In this document: positions 51,182-59,869 of the stretch, one piece after another | Layout: every line of letters starts with the position of its first letter | Numbering within the stretch: the stretch's first letter is position 1 | NCBI GenBank assembly: GCA_017466325.1 | Contig: JAFTUK010000029.1 | Span: forward strand, 24,098-88,097 | From: Bacteroidaceae bacterium | GTDB lineage: Bacteria; Bacteroidota; Bacteroidia; Bacteroidales; Bacteroidaceae | Direction of reading: 5' to 3' | DNA: 64,000 bases | Program-made: the position numbers and the translations under genes | Notes under the pieces: generated by a model | Seen by the model: the letters and a program-made list of their open reading frames with translations, nothing else | The model's database searches: none | What the model was told of the DNA's origin: nothing

Positions 51182-51213
51182 AAAGAGGAATGATTAATCA
51201 TTCCTCTTTTTTT
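51182..51213 (+). terminator. Terminator of the Cys-rich lipoprotein gene
   Basis: AAAGAGGAATGATT / AATCATTCCTCTTT is a perfect 14-bp stem without loop bases, followed by a T run. It starts 24 bases after the stop. Positions 51214-51474 to its right hold no gene that I can recognise. Confidence 0.88.
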
Positions 51214-51474
51214 ATTTATATATACCATCACTTGCTCCGTCTGCCAAACCAACACTTTGCTGATAACATCTCTCAGCAATGGTTTAGGAGGTTATTACTG
51301 AAAACATCCAACGCTGTACTAAAGAGGCATTATTTATCATCAGTAATAATTCACCGAACCATCGGTAATCGTTCGTCGAACGAACAGTAATGATGCGTCC
51401 CCATCATCACGAAGACAAACTAAAAGGAAAAAGAAGTCCATCAAAATATATAACCGTAGACAAACCGGGCATAT

Positions 51475-51505
51475 AAAAAATCCCCGATAGCATTGCTTCG
51501 GGGAT
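51475..51505 (-). terminator. Terminator of rpsF-rpsR-rplI
   Basis: On the minus strand ATCCCCGAAG...CGGGGAT is followed by six T, about 55 bases after the rplI stop. Confidence 0.85.
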
Positions 51506-51560
51506 CATTTCTCAGCACAAGGCTGATATAGTTTTACAGTTTTTTCTGTATCAAACAGGA

Positions 51561-52034
51561 TTAAGCCTCCTCTGATGCAGCCTCTACAGCAGCACCCTCT
51601 GCCACTACGTCGAATGCAACGTTTGCAGTAACGTCCTTGTGCAACTTAACAAGAGCAACATAAGAGCCAACCTCCTTAACGTCCTTCAGAACGATAATCT
51701 TGCGGTTAACCTCAAGACCGAGCTTAGCCAACTCCTCTGCAATGTGCAGATTGTTCACGCTGCCATATATCTGACCGGTAGCGCTGACCTTGGTGCTGAT
51801 GGTCAGCTGAACAGCGTTCAACTTCTCTGCCATAGCCTCGGCATCAGCCTTGATCTTGGCCAACTTGACAGCCTTCTGCTTCAGGTCCTCGGCCAACTGC
51901 TTCTTTGCGCTCTCGCTGGCAATTACAGCCTTACCATAAGGAATCAGGTAGTTACGGCCATAACCAGCCTTCACATTAACGATTTCATTCTTGAAACCCA
52001 AGCCAATGATGTCTTCTTTCAGAATAATTTCCAT
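51561..52034 (-). CDS. rplI: 50S ribosomal protein L9
   Basis: A 157-residue L9 with the N-terminal signature MEIILKEDIIGLGFKNEIVNVKAGYGRNYLIPYGKAV, a long connecting helix (about 40-75), and the C-terminal rRNA-binding domain. The tail is acidic and Ala-rich (VAEGAAVEAASEEA), a little longer than in E. coli. It is the last gene of rpsF-rpsR-rplI, 18 bases after rpsR. Confidence 0.97.
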   Translation of the reverse strand: MEIILKEDIIGLGFKNEIVNVKAGYGRNYLIPYGKAVIASESAKKQLAEDLKQKAVKLAKIKADAEAMAEKLNAVQLTISTKVSATGQIYGSVNNLHIAEELAKLGLEVNRKIIVLKDVKEVGSYVALVKLHKDVTANVAFDVVAEGAAVEAASEEA

Positions 52035-52052
52035 ATCTACTTCCTCCTTAGT

Positions 52053-52316
52053 TTACTTCATCAAATCGGTTACGAAGGGCAGCAGAGCCAGGTGACGAGC
52101 ACGCTTAACGGCCTGAGCCACACGACGCTGATACTTCAAAGATGTACCGGTGATACGACGGGGAAGAATCTTGCCCTGCTCGTTCAGGAACTTCTTCAGG
52201 AACTCGGGATCCTTGTAATCAATATACTTGATACCGCTCTTCTTGAAACGGCAGTACTTCTTCTTCTTGATATCAATTGCAGGAGCGTTCAGATAACGAA
52301 TTTCAGACTGTGCCAT
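52053..52316 (-). CDS. rpsR: 30S ribosomal protein S18
   Basis: An 87-residue S18 with the typical core [49 protein letters not shown]. It pairs with S6 on the platform of the small subunit. Its ATG is 2 bases after the rpsF stop, which suggests coupled translation. Confidence 0.97.
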   Translation of the reverse strand: MAQSEIRYLNAPAIDIKKKKYCRFKKSGIKYIDYKDPEFLKKFLNEQGKILPRRITGTSLKYQRRVAQAVKRARHLALLPFVTDLMK

Positions 52317-52318
52317 GT

Positions 52319-52654
52319 TTATGCCTCCTTTTTATTGTTACGACGCTTTTCAGCATACTCTGCTGCATACTTCTCCATCTTTACGGTCAGATAACGCAGC
52401 ACTCTCTCGTCACGACGGTAAGCGATCTCCAGAGTCTTGATAGTCTCGGGAGCAGCCTTGAACTCGATGAGCTCATAAAAACCGGTGCTCTTCTTCTCAA
52501 TTGGGTAAGCAAGCTTCTTCAGGCCCCAGTTCTCCTCGTTGATGATCTCAGCACCACACTTAGCAAGAACGCCCTTGAACTTCTCTACCGCTTCCTTCAT
52601 CTGTTCATCAGACAAAACGGGAGTCAAAATGAAAACGGTTTCGTATTGGTTCAT
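52319..52654 (-). CDS. rpsF: 30S ribosomal protein S6
   Basis: A 111-residue S6 beginning [26 protein letters not shown], with [24 protein letters not shown] and the [13 protein letters not shown] segment. First gene of the S6-S18-L9 operon. The leader between the promoter box at 52706 and the ATG is about 45 bases and AT-rich. Confidence 0.97.
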   Translation of the reverse strand: MNQYETVFILTPVLSDEQMKEAVEKFKGVLAKCGAEIINEENWGLKKLAYPIEKKSTGFYELIEFKAAPETIKTLEIAYRRDERVLRYLTVKMEKYAAEYAEKRRNNKKEA

Positions 52655-52705
52655 AATACGTTGATAAATGATTAATTAATTAGTTAATTGTGCAAAAATG
52701 CGGTG

Positions 52706-52737
52706 CAAAGGTACTGCTTTTATATGAGGTACGCAAC
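52706..52737 (-). promoter_or_regulatory. Promoter of rpsF-rpsR-rplI
   Basis: On the minus strand GTTG, 20 bases, then TACCTTTG (52713-52706). The -7 box is perfect and the -33 box matches three of four positions. Confidence 0.7.
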
Positions 52738-52890
52738 TATTCCCGCTTTTTTTTGCTCCAATCGTCTATTTTTTACGACATAAATTAGGAGATGTCATAA
52801 AATTTTCCTTATTTTGCATAGCAATTTGGGCAAGAGCATAGTCCCGTTGCCTTAAATCAGGATTATAGAACATATATATACATATTCAAA

Positions 52891-53076
52891 ATGAAGTACA
52901 CTGGTATCATCATGATTGTGGTTGGAGCATTGATCCTTTTGCTCAGTTATGCAACCGACAGATTCCTTAACACCGGAACCGTAGACAATAATTGGATTCA
53001 AGGTTTGGCTATGTTGCTGATCATTGTGGGCATACCTACCCATATACATGTAGTAGGCAAGGCATCAAAGGCATAA
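52891..53076 (+). CDS. Small membrane protein of unknown function
   Basis: 61 residues with two membrane segments: MKYTGIIMIVVGALILLLSY at the N-terminus and GLAMLLIIVGIPTHIHVV near the end, separated by a short polar loop (ATDRFLNTGTVDNNWIQ). This looks like a conserved short hypothetical of Bacteroidales, but I cannot name a family. It stands alone between divergent rpsF and convergent rprY and has a strong terminator, which supports it being a real transcript. Confidence 0.7.
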   Translation: MKYTGIIMIVVGALILLLSYATDRFLNTGTVDNNWIQGLAMLLIIVGIPTHIHVVGKASKA

Positions 53077-53099
53077 CGCATTCACACAATCAGAAAAGT

Positions 53100-53145
53100 A
53101 ATGGGATGGAAGGCAATCGCTTTCCATCCCATTCCTTTCTTTTTT
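53100..53145 (+). terminator. Terminator of the small membrane protein gene
   Basis: A 12-bp stem (AATGGGATGGAA / TTCCATCCCATT) is followed by CCTTTCTTTTTT. Confidence 0.85.
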
Positions 53146-53190
53146 GACCACCTTACCGTCTTTTTTGACGGACAGGGCATCCCATGAGGC

Positions 53191-53886
53191 CTAAGCCTCC
53201 GGGATTATCAGACGGTAGCCCTTGCCATGGACATTGTTTATCTCAATACGGTCATCACCTTTCAGGTGCTTGCGTAACTTGGTGATGTACACGTCCATTG
53301 AGCGCGCATTGAAATAATTATCATCAATCCAGATGGTTTTCAAAGCTAACTCACGCTCCAACACCTGATTGCCATGGGCACACAAGAGGGCAAGCAGTTC
53401 GCTCTCCTTGGTGGTAAGCTTGGTGTTCACATCTCCCATAGTAAGGAGCTGGCGCTGCGTGTCAAAGGTATAGGCACCCAGTTGATAAACGGTCTGAACC
53501 TTCTTTACCTTACCCTTCACACGACGCATGATAGCCTCCATGCGGAATACCAGTTCGTCCATGCTGAAGGGTTTTGTCAGGTAATCGTCTGCCCCGACCT
53601 TGAATCCGTCCAGGATATCGTCCTTGAGGTTCTTTGCCGTCAGGAAAATAATGGGGACCTCCTGATTTACCAGGCGGATTTCCTTGGCCAAAGTGAAACC
53701 GTCCATCTTGGGCATCATCACGTCAAACAGGCACATGTCGTAATGTCCTTTCATGAACGCACGATAACCGGCCTCGCCATCAAGATACAATTCTGCGTCA
53801 TAGCCCTTGGCCTGGAGGTACTCTCTCAGAAGCATGCCGAGACTCTCCTCATCCTCACACAATAGAATTCTCTGTCTTGTTTCCAT
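53191..53886 (-). CDS. rprY: Response regulator RprY (OmpR family)
   Basis: 231 residues: an N-terminal receiver domain (acidic pocket CEDEE near 10-14, phospho-acceptor Asp in CLFDVMMPKMDG near 54, Lys in YLTKPFS near 107) and a C-terminal winged-helix OmpR-type DNA-binding domain (about 130-231, LTTKESELLALLCAHGNQVLERE ... NARSMDVYITKLRKHLKGD ... VHGKGYRLI). It matches RprY, described in Bacteroides fragilis with the kinase RprX. It is encoded 56 bases after rprX on the same strand. Confidence 0.9.
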   Translation of the reverse strand: METRQRILLCEDEESLGMLLREYLQAKGYDAELYLDGEAGYRAFMKGHYDMCLFDVMMPKMDGFTLAKEIRLVNQEVPIIFLTAKNLKDDILDGFKVGADDYLTKPFSMDELVFRMEAIMRRVKGKVKKVQTVYQLGAYTFDTQRQLLTMGDVNTKLTTKESELLALLCAHGNQVLERELALKTIWIDDNYFNARSMDVYITKLRKHLKGDDRIEINNVHGKGYRLIIPEA

Positions 53887-53942
53887 AATCTAATTTATTA
53901 TCTCCTGCCAGGAGGCATAGCCTTCACATACAGGATTTGTTA

Positions 53943-55361
53943 CTATTCTTTTTCCTTACACAAGGGCAGTGTAATCATAAACCTTGTTCCCTTTCCGTAT
54001 TCACTTGTTGCCTTTATCGTGCCATGGTGCAACTTAACCATCTTGTGCACATAAGCCAAGCCCAAGCCGAATCCCTTTACATTATGGGTATTGCCGGTGT
54101 GCACCCTGTAGAACTTGTCGAAGACACGTTTCAAATCATCCTTCTGAATTCCGATGCCGTTATCCTCGATCTGTATGTAAAGGTTGTCCGAATCACTTCG
54201 GGTGGACACCTTCAACTGCAGGCTGACATCATCACGCTTATACTTGACGGCATTATCCATCAGGTTGAAGATAACATTTGTAAAGTGCATTTCGTCGACC
54301 TTCACCATAGAGTCCACGGCATCCAGATTTGTATCGATGCTACCACCATTCTGCACAACCTTGATATTAAACGTCTGCACGACACTGTCTATCAATTCGT
54401 TGGCATCCAGGGGCTGCATCTTCAAGGCTATATTGCCTCCATCGTACAACGACATCTGAAGGACCTTCTCCACCTGATAGCGCAGGCGCTTTGTCTCTCC
54501 GTAAATCACTCCGCTCAAACGCTCGTACGTGTCGGGAGACTTCTGCAACTTGTTGTCCGAGAGCATCTGTGCGGCAATGCTTATGGTGGATATGGGCGTC
54601 TTGAACTCGTGCGTCATATTGTTGATGAAGTCGTTCTTCAGTTCGGTCAACCTCTTCTGTCTGACAACGAGATAAACCGTAATCAGGAAAGTGACAAAGA
54701 GGAACAGGGTAAAGAGCAATGCCAGATATATCATGTTGGCAACCTCCAGCACATACCTGTTGAGTTTCGGGAAATGTATGCTCACAACTCCCATTTTTCC
54801 CGTCGGGTCGTTACGGAAGAGTGTCTGGCTGTAACAGTAGTCCTCCCCTTCCGGGTCGTAGTCAGGACAACGGTAAACCTCGCGTCCCTCGCTATTGAAC
54901 ACCCTGTAGTGGAATTCCAGTTCTATGCCGTTGTTGCGCAGGGAGCGACGCAGTGCCTGCACCAGGAAGTCCTTGTCCACACGCTCCTCAAAGCCTTTTT
55001 CTCCCGAGGCATACAATACGCGGAGGATGACCTCGTCCAAAACCTCCCTTTCATATATATACGCATTGCGGATTCTGCGCTGGAAGGTCCGCATCCCGGT
55101 CATGGTTATGTCCATGCCATACGATGAAGAGTACATGTCCAACGAGTCTCCGTACAGGCCCACCACATCCTGAAGATACAGCATCGTCTCGTTTCGCTCA
55201 AGATTCCTCGATGCGGCGTCAAGGCTCCTCAATACACCTTCATTGAACTGCTCTCGTCTAACTGCAATCATGGTTCTTGCATACCTGAGCTGCAGGTAAA
55301 GCAACACCACGAAGCAGACACCCATGGTCAGGCAGATTGTCCAAATCATCCATCGTTTCAT
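53943..55361 (-). CDS. rprX: Sensor histidine kinase RprX
   Basis: A 472-residue membrane kinase. Two membrane segments (about 6-26 and 218-240) enclose a periplasmic sensor region of about 190 residues. The dimerisation domain holds the phospho-accepting His in NDFINNMTHEFKTPISTISIA, followed by the ATPase domain (NVIFNLMDNAVKYKRDD, IEDNGIGIQ, GFGLGLAYVHKMV). It should phosphorylate RprY. Its start lies 4 bases after a perfect promoter -7 box, so the transcript is predicted leaderless. Confidence 0.9.
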   Translation of the reverse strand: MKRWMIWTICLTMGVCFVVLLYLQLRYARTMIAVRREQFNEGVLRSLDAASRNLERNETMLYLQDVVGLYGDSLDMYSSSYGMDITMTGMRTFQRRIRNAYIYEREVLDEVILRVLYASGEKGFEERVDKDFLVQALRRSLRNNGIELEFHYRVFNSEGREVYRCPDYDPEGEDYCYSQTLFRNDPTGKMGVVSIHFPKLNRYVLEVANMIYLALLFTLFLFVTFLITVYLVVRQKRLTELKNDFINNMTHEFKTPISTISIAAQMLSDNKLQKSPDTYERLSGVIYGETKRLRYQVEKVLQMSLYDGGNIALKMQPLDANELIDSVVQTFNIKVVQNGGSIDTNLDAVDSMVKVDEMHFTNVIFNLMDNAVKYKRDDVSLQLKVSTRSDSDNLYIQIEDNGIGIQKDDLKRVFDKFYRVHTGNTHNVKGFGLGLAYVHKMVKLHHGTIKATSEYGKGTRFMITLPLCKEKE

Positions 55362-55365
55362 AGTG

Positions 55366-55397
55366 CAAAGATAACAATCACATATCCATCTAACAAA
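55366..55397 (-). promoter_or_regulatory. Promoter of rprX-rprY
   Basis: On the minus strand TTTG (55397-55394), exactly 20 bases, TATCTTTG (55373-55366): a full consensus match, 4 bases from the rprX ATG. The -33 box overlaps the T tract of the upstream terminator. Confidence 0.75.
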
Positions 55398-55425
55398 AAA
55401 GAGAGCGGCAATCGCTCTCTTTTTT
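55395..55425 (-). terminator. Terminator of the EF-G paralogue gene
   Basis: The stem AAAAAAGAGAGCG / CGCTCTCTTTTTT has a 5-base loop and lies about 60 bases after the stop at 55485. Confidence 0.88.
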
Positions 55426-55484
55426 GCTTTTATTTAGATATCAGCGGTTCATTAGTTAACAAATCAGTAACTATGCCCCTGTTC

Positions 55485-57638
55485 TTATTCCTCGTCTGTG
55501 CCCTTGTACTCGGCAACGAGTTTCTGCTGTACGTCACCGGGTACGAGTTCATAGCTTGCGAACTTGGTGATGAAGCTGGCACGGCCACCGGTCAGGCTTG
55601 ACAGAGCGGTTGAGTAACTGGACATCTCCTTCAAGGGAGCCTTGCAGGTCAGTTTCTCATAACCGTTCTCGCTCTGCATGCCGGTAATCATGGCACGACG
55701 GCCCTGCAGGTCGCTCATCACGTCGCCCATCTTGTCGCTGGGCACGAACACCTCCACGTCGTAGATAGGCTCCAGAATCTTGGGACCTGCCTCGCGGAAG
55801 GCTGCGCTGAAGGCATTGCGTCCGGCAAGCATGAAGGACAGTTCGTTGCTGTCCACGGGGTGCATCTTGCCATCATATACTATAACGCGCACGTCACGGG
55901 CATAGCATCCGGTCAGAGGACCCTGCTCCATGCGCTGCATCACACCCTTCAGGATGGCGGGCATGAAACGTGCATCAATGGAACCGCCCACGATACTGTT
56001 GATGAACACCAGTTTGCCGCCCCATTCGAGTTCCACGGTCTCGGTGCTCTTCACGTTGATGCGGTACTCCTGGTTGCCGAACTTGTAAACCTCGGGGGCG
56101 GGCATGCCCTCGTAGTAAGGCTCTACAATCATGTGCACCTCGCCGAACTGGCCGGCACCGCCTGACTGCTTCTTGTGGCGATAGTCGGCGCGGGCAGCCT
56201 TGGTGATGGTCTCGCGATATGGAATCTTGGGTTCGTCGAATACGATCTGTATCTTCTCGTTGTTCTCCATGCGCCACTTCAGGGTACGCAGGTGGAACTC
56301 TCCCTGACCATGAACCAGAATCTGCTTCAGTTCCTTGCTCTGCTCAATCTTCCATGTGGGATCCTCCTCACGCATTCTCTGCAGGGCGTTCATCATCTTC
56401 TCGGTCTCGCTCTCGTTTACGGCACGGATGGCACGTGAATACTTGGGGTTGGGATACTTGATGAAGTTGAAGCGGTGCTCGGCGCCCTTGGCATTAAGGG
56501 TGTTGCCGGTCTTCACGTCCTTCAACTTGACGGTACAGCCTATATCGCCTGCCACGAGTTCCTCCACCTTGATGCGGGTGGCACCTGCGCAACAGAACAA
56601 CTGGGCCATGCGCTCCTTACTGCCACGGTCGGCATTGGTGAAGTCGTCGCCCTCGCGTACCTTACCCTGCATAACCTTGAAGTACTGTACTTCACCGATA
56701 TGGGGCTCTACGGCAGTCTTGAAGAAATAAAGGCTGGTGGGAGCGTCAACGACGGGAGCAACCTCCTCGCCGCGTGTGTTGTGAACCTTGGGCATCTGGT
56801 CGACGAAAGGAACGACATTGCCCAGGAACTCCATCAGACGGCGTACGCCCATGCACTTGCCGGCGCAAACACAGAATACGGGGAACATGCCACGTGCGGC
56901 CAGACCCTTGCGGATACCCTCGCGCATCTCGTCCTCTGTGAGGCTCTCGCTCTCGAAGAACTTCTCCATCAGGCTCTCGTCGTGCTCGGCAGCAGCCTCT
57001 ACCAGCGCCTTGTGCATCTCCATGGCCTTGTCCATCTCCTCTGCGGGAACATCCTCGATAGTGGGAGCACCACCCTCGGGACCCCATGAATACTTCTTCA
57101 TGAGAAGCACGTCAATCAGAGAGTTGAAGTTGGGACCTGTCTGCAAGGGATACTGAACGGGCACAACCTTTGAGCCGTACACGTCGGTCAACTGAGACAA
57201 GATGTTGTCGAAGTCGGTATTCTCGTCGTCCAACTGGTTCACCAGGAATATGACGGGCTTGCCCAACTTCTCAGTGTAACGGAAATGGTTCTGTGTGCCC
57301 ACTTCCACACCGTTGGCACCCTTCAGCAGAAGGATAGCGGTATCTGTTACATTGAGGGCTGTCATGGCTGCGCCAACGAAGTCGTCGCTACCGGGGCAGT
57401 CAATTATGTTCAACTTCTTACCATTCCACTCCACATGGTAAACGGTGCTGAATACGCTGTATCCGTACTCCTGCTCAACGGGGAAGTAATCGCTGACAGT
57501 ATTGTGCTGTGTAATTCGTCCTCTGCGGCTGATTACTCCTGCCTCATAGAGCAGGCTTTCTGTCAGGGTTGTCTTACCACTACCGTCATTGCCCAGCAAG
57601 GCAATGTTCTTGATTTCCTGTGTCTGATAAGTTTTCAT
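55485..57638 (-). CDS. fusA2: EF-G paralogue (EF-G2) with degenerate GTPase motifs
   Basis: 717 residues with the five-domain layout of elongation factor G. The P-loop GNDGSGKT (16-23) is intact, but switch I reads QEYGYS where canonical EF-G has QERGIT. Switch II is DCPGSDDF (80-87), with Ser84 in place of the catalytic histidine of DTPGHVDF, and the guanine-specificity motif is NQLD (134-137) instead of NKMD. The domain IV loop (SGGAGQFG) is kept. These losses match the description of Bacteroides EF-G2, a paralogue lacking GTPase activity that supports translation during starvation and gut colonisation. It stands alone, with a terminator. Confidence 0.88.
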   Translation of the reverse strand: MKTYQTQEIKNIALLGNDGSGKTTLTESLLYEAGVISRRGRITQHNTVSDYFPVEQEYGYSVFSTVYHVEWNGKKLNIIDCPGSDDFVGAAMTALNVTDTAILLLKGANGVEVGTQNHFRYTEKLGKPVIFLVNQLDDENTDFDNILSQLTDVYGSKVVPVQYPLQTGPNFNSLIDVLLMKKYSWGPEGGAPTIEDVPAEEMDKAMEMHKALVEAAAEHDESLMEKFFESESLTEDEMREGIRKGLAARGMFPVFCVCAGKCMGVRRLMEFLGNVVPFVDQMPKVHNTRGEEVAPVVDAPTSLYFFKTAVEPHIGEVQYFKVMQGKVREGDDFTNADRGSKERMAQLFCCAGATRIKVEELVAGDIGCTVKLKDVKTGNTLNAKGAEHRFNFIKYPNPKYSRAIRAVNESETEKMMNALQRMREEDPTWKIEQSKELKQILVHGQGEFHLRTLKWRMENNEKIQIVFDEPKIPYRETITKAARADYRHKKQSGGAGQFGEVHMIVEPYYEGMPAPEVYKFGNQEYRINVKSTETVELEWGGKLVFINSIVGGSIDARFMPAILKGVMQRMEQGPLTGCYARDVRVIVYDGKMHPVDSNELSFMLAGRNAFSAAFREAGPKILEPIYDVEVFVPSDKMGDVMSDLQGRRAMITGMQSENGYEKLTCKAPLKEMSSYSTALSSLTGGRASFITKFASYELVPGDVQQKLVAEYKGTDEE

Positions 57639-57766
57639 CGTGTATTAGTATTGGTTTGTTTTAGGCTTTATTGGCATAAACACTGGCTTCAAGGCCATGT
57701 AAAATGCCGAAATCGGACGTAAAAATACGCTTTTTTGACGAAATACGGACGGGGGCTTTCTATGTT

Positions 57767-58870
57767 TTACAACATCATGTCGGACATAATGTCGTTGGAC
57801 ACGAAGATACCGTCTTCGGTAAGCCTCAGCACATCCCCGCACTGCACCATCCTGCCGCTTTTTATATGCGGTTCGGCCATCTTCATGGCATACTCCCTGT
57901 ACCTCGGCTTAAGGGTGGAGAGGTCCAAACCGTCGATAGTGCGCAAACCTTTCAGCACCTTCTCCTCATACAGGCAATCCTCGTCCAGCACCTCCACTTC
58001 ATGCTCCGGCATGCCGTCGGACATGATGTAGGCTTTCAAGTCGGAGGGGTTGCTGCTACGGACATTGGCACCGTCATAACTATGTGCACCGGGCCCAAGC
58101 CCCACGTACGGTTCATCGCGCCAGTATCCGCTATTGTGCCGTGCCCTCATGCCGGGCATGGCAAAGTTGCTCACTTCGTAATGCTCCATGGAATACATTG
58201 CCGCGGCCTTGACAATATATTCATACATGCCTCGGGATACTTCGTCAGAAGCCTCGGCCACTTCACCGCGCTCAAGCATGCGGTACAACGGGGTTCCCTC
58301 CTCCCATTGCAGGGAATAGGCGCTCAGGTGTGGCACGTGCAGGGAGAGGATTTCATCCACGTCCTTACGCCACATTTCCATTGTCTGCCCCGGAAGGCCG
58401 TACATCAAATCAAGGCTGATGTTGCTGTATCCCGCCTCACGCAACAGGGACACTGCCCTGTGTGCCTGCTCCGAGGTGTGACGTCTTCTCAGGAGGCGAA
58501 GCAGATTGTCATCGAATGTCTGCACGCCCATGCTCACTCGGTTCACGGGTGTTGCCTTCAGGACATCAACAAACTCCGGAGTAATGTCATCGGGATTACA
58601 TTCTATCGTAACTTCTGCATCTTCTTGCAAAGGTGCCACCCGTTGCAGGGCATCAAAGATGTCCGTCAGGTGCTTGGCGTCCAGTTGGCTTGGCGTACCG
58701 CCACCTATATATATGGTATTTGCGCGCGCGAAGCGCAGTTCCTCTGCCCTGCCCTCTATCTCCTTCAGCAGAGCCTTCACGAAGTCGTCCTTCAGATCCG
58801 AGGATGTGGTAGAAAAAAAGTCGCAGTAGAGACACCGCGACTTACAGAATGGTATGTGGATATATATCAT
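57767..58870 (-). CDS. hemW: Radical SAM heme chaperone HemW
   Basis: A 367-residue HemN-like radical SAM protein with the iron-sulfur motif in YIHIPFCKSRCLYCDFFS (C-x3-C-x2-C near 8-15), the GGGTPSQL segment, VSMGVQTFDDNLLRLLRRRHT, LMYGLPGQTMEMW, and a HemN C-terminal domain. Its length and lack of an extra N-terminal cysteine module fit HemW, a heme chaperone, and not coproporphyrinogen dehydrogenase HemN. Its ATG overlaps the stop of the DUF4827 gene (ATGA), so the two are coupled. Confidence 0.9.
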   Translation of the reverse strand: MIYIHIPFCKSRCLYCDFFSTTSSDLKDDFVKALLKEIEGRAEELRFARANTIYIGGGTPSQLDAKHLTDIFDALQRVAPLQEDAEVTIECNPDDITPEFVDVLKATPVNRVSMGVQTFDDNLLRLLRRRHTSEQAHRAVSLLREAGYSNISLDLMYGLPGQTMEMWRKDVDEILSLHVPHLSAYSLQWEEGTPLYRMLERGEVAEASDEVSRGMYEYIVKAAAMYSMEHYEVSNFAMPGMRARHNSGYWRDEPYVGLGPGAHSYDGANVRSSNPSDLKAYIMSDGMPEHEVEVLDEDCLYEEKVLKGLRTIDGLDLSTLKPRYREYAMKMAEPHIKSGRMVQCGDVLRLTEDGIFVSNDIMSDMML

Positions 58871-59553
58871 AATTCCTGAAACGTGAGTTCATAGAAACAA
58901 GGATAAACGCTTGCCATGGCGTGCGAATGTCCTGCGCTATGCGGCACTATCAACCTTACCTTGGCTATGCGCCTCTCGTCTGTCTGCGTACCTACACGGA
59001 CATACTCCAAGGGCTTGAGCCACCCGTCGGGTACATCGGAGTCTCCGTAAGTGGAATACATAAGACTGCCGGTGGGCATAGTCAGGTCAAAACTTCCGCT
59101 AATATAACCGGAATTGTTGGAGACATTCATATACTCAGGTCTTGTAGCATAACTCTGGATACGGTTGGTCAATTGCAGGCTGTCGCCCATGATGTTGTAC
59201 TCCCAGAAACGGCAGATAAGACGACGGCTCTCACCGGATTCTATGCGCTTGCCCGTACCTTCACGAACAATCTGCATGTACACACCGGTATTGGAGAACA
59301 GGACAAACTCGTTCTTCTCAACGTTAGTGGTACTGTCCTGCTTCTCAAACTCTTCCTCTGTGATGACCTTTATCTTGCCCAGGTCAAGCAGAGTGTCGGT
59401 GCCAATCATCATCACAACATCACGCTTGATGAAACTGCTCACCACTTCGCGTTCATGCTCCTTCTGCTCTCCATAGGTCTGGTCCTCGCTACCGCACGAA
59501 TACTGTGCCAGGACTACGAGAGCAGCAAGAAACAACCAATATATTCTTTTCAT
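58867..59553 (-). CDS. DUF4827-family lipoprotein
   Basis: 228 residues from 59553 (a second candidate ATG is two codons upstream). A lipoprotein signal (MKRIYWLFLAALVVLAQYSC, Cys20) leads into a DUF4827 domain with FKBP-like features (REGTGKRIESGESRRLICRFWEYNI ... PTGSLMYSTYGDSDVPDGWLKPLEYVRVGT ... AKVRLIVPHSAGHSHAMASVYPCFYELTF). It is anchored in the envelope; its function is unknown. It overlaps hemW by four bases. A longer reading would start 24 codons upstream, across the TATCTTTG box at 59581-59574. Confidence 0.83.
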   Translation of the reverse strand: MKRIYWLFLAALVVLAQYSCGSEDQTYGEQKEHEREVVSSFIKRDVVMMIGTDTLLDLGKIKVITEEEFEKQDSTTNVEKNEFVLFSNTGVYMQIVREGTGKRIESGESRRLICRFWEYNIMGDSLQLTNRIQSYATRPEYMNVSNNSGYISGSFDLTMPTGSLMYSTYGDSDVPDGWLKPLEYVRVGTQTDERRIAKVRLIVPHSAGHSHAMASVYPCFYELTFQEL

Positions 59554-59573
59554 ATTCATTCCTTTTTCGCGCA

Positions 59574-59581
59574 CAAAGATA
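59574..59581 (-). promoter_or_regulatory. -7 box of DUF4827-hemW
   Basis: TATCTTTG on the minus strand, about 20 bases before the start at 59553. No -33 TTTG is seen. Confidence 0.55.
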
Positions 59582-59777
59582 CGAATTAAAATTAACAATT
59601 GACCATGATAGAGTGAAAATAGCAATTCCAGAGAGCATTATTTAACATAGCAACTGTTGGACAAAAGAATTGTTGAACGCAGAAGTGATGTTTGGATAAA
59701 AGATAGCCTCCTCCTCTATTCCTTACCGAACAAAACGAGGAGCGACGAAACAGGATGTAAAAAAGATGGCTAATGAA

Positions 59778-59841
59778 AGTGTTGATGCGACAACACTCAA
59801 GTGTTGACGCAACAACAGAATAGTGTTGTCGGGGCAACACT
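59778..59841. repeat. Three successive small hairpins with AGTGTTG / CAACACT arms
   Basis: 59778-59797 and 59822-59841 are 20-base hairpins with 7-bp arms AGTGTTG / CAACACT. 59800-59817 is a degenerate copy (AGTGTTGACGCAACAACA). They lie 29 bases after the S41 peptidase stop, upstream of the DUF4827 promoter. Confidence 0.75.
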
Positions 59842-59869
59842 GATAAATAGACGAGAAGGTCCGAGGCAC

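Noticed and set aside
51001-51279. Minus-strand frame across the Cys-rich lipoprotein
   Set aside because: It stays open only because of the repeated codons. It would read through the terminator hairpin and has an implausible Arg/Cys/Gln-rich product.
52655-52705. S6:S18-type autoregulatory leader upstream of rpsF
   Set aside because: The leader is short and AT-rich. One ACCGC is present but no convincing paired structure, so I do not call it.
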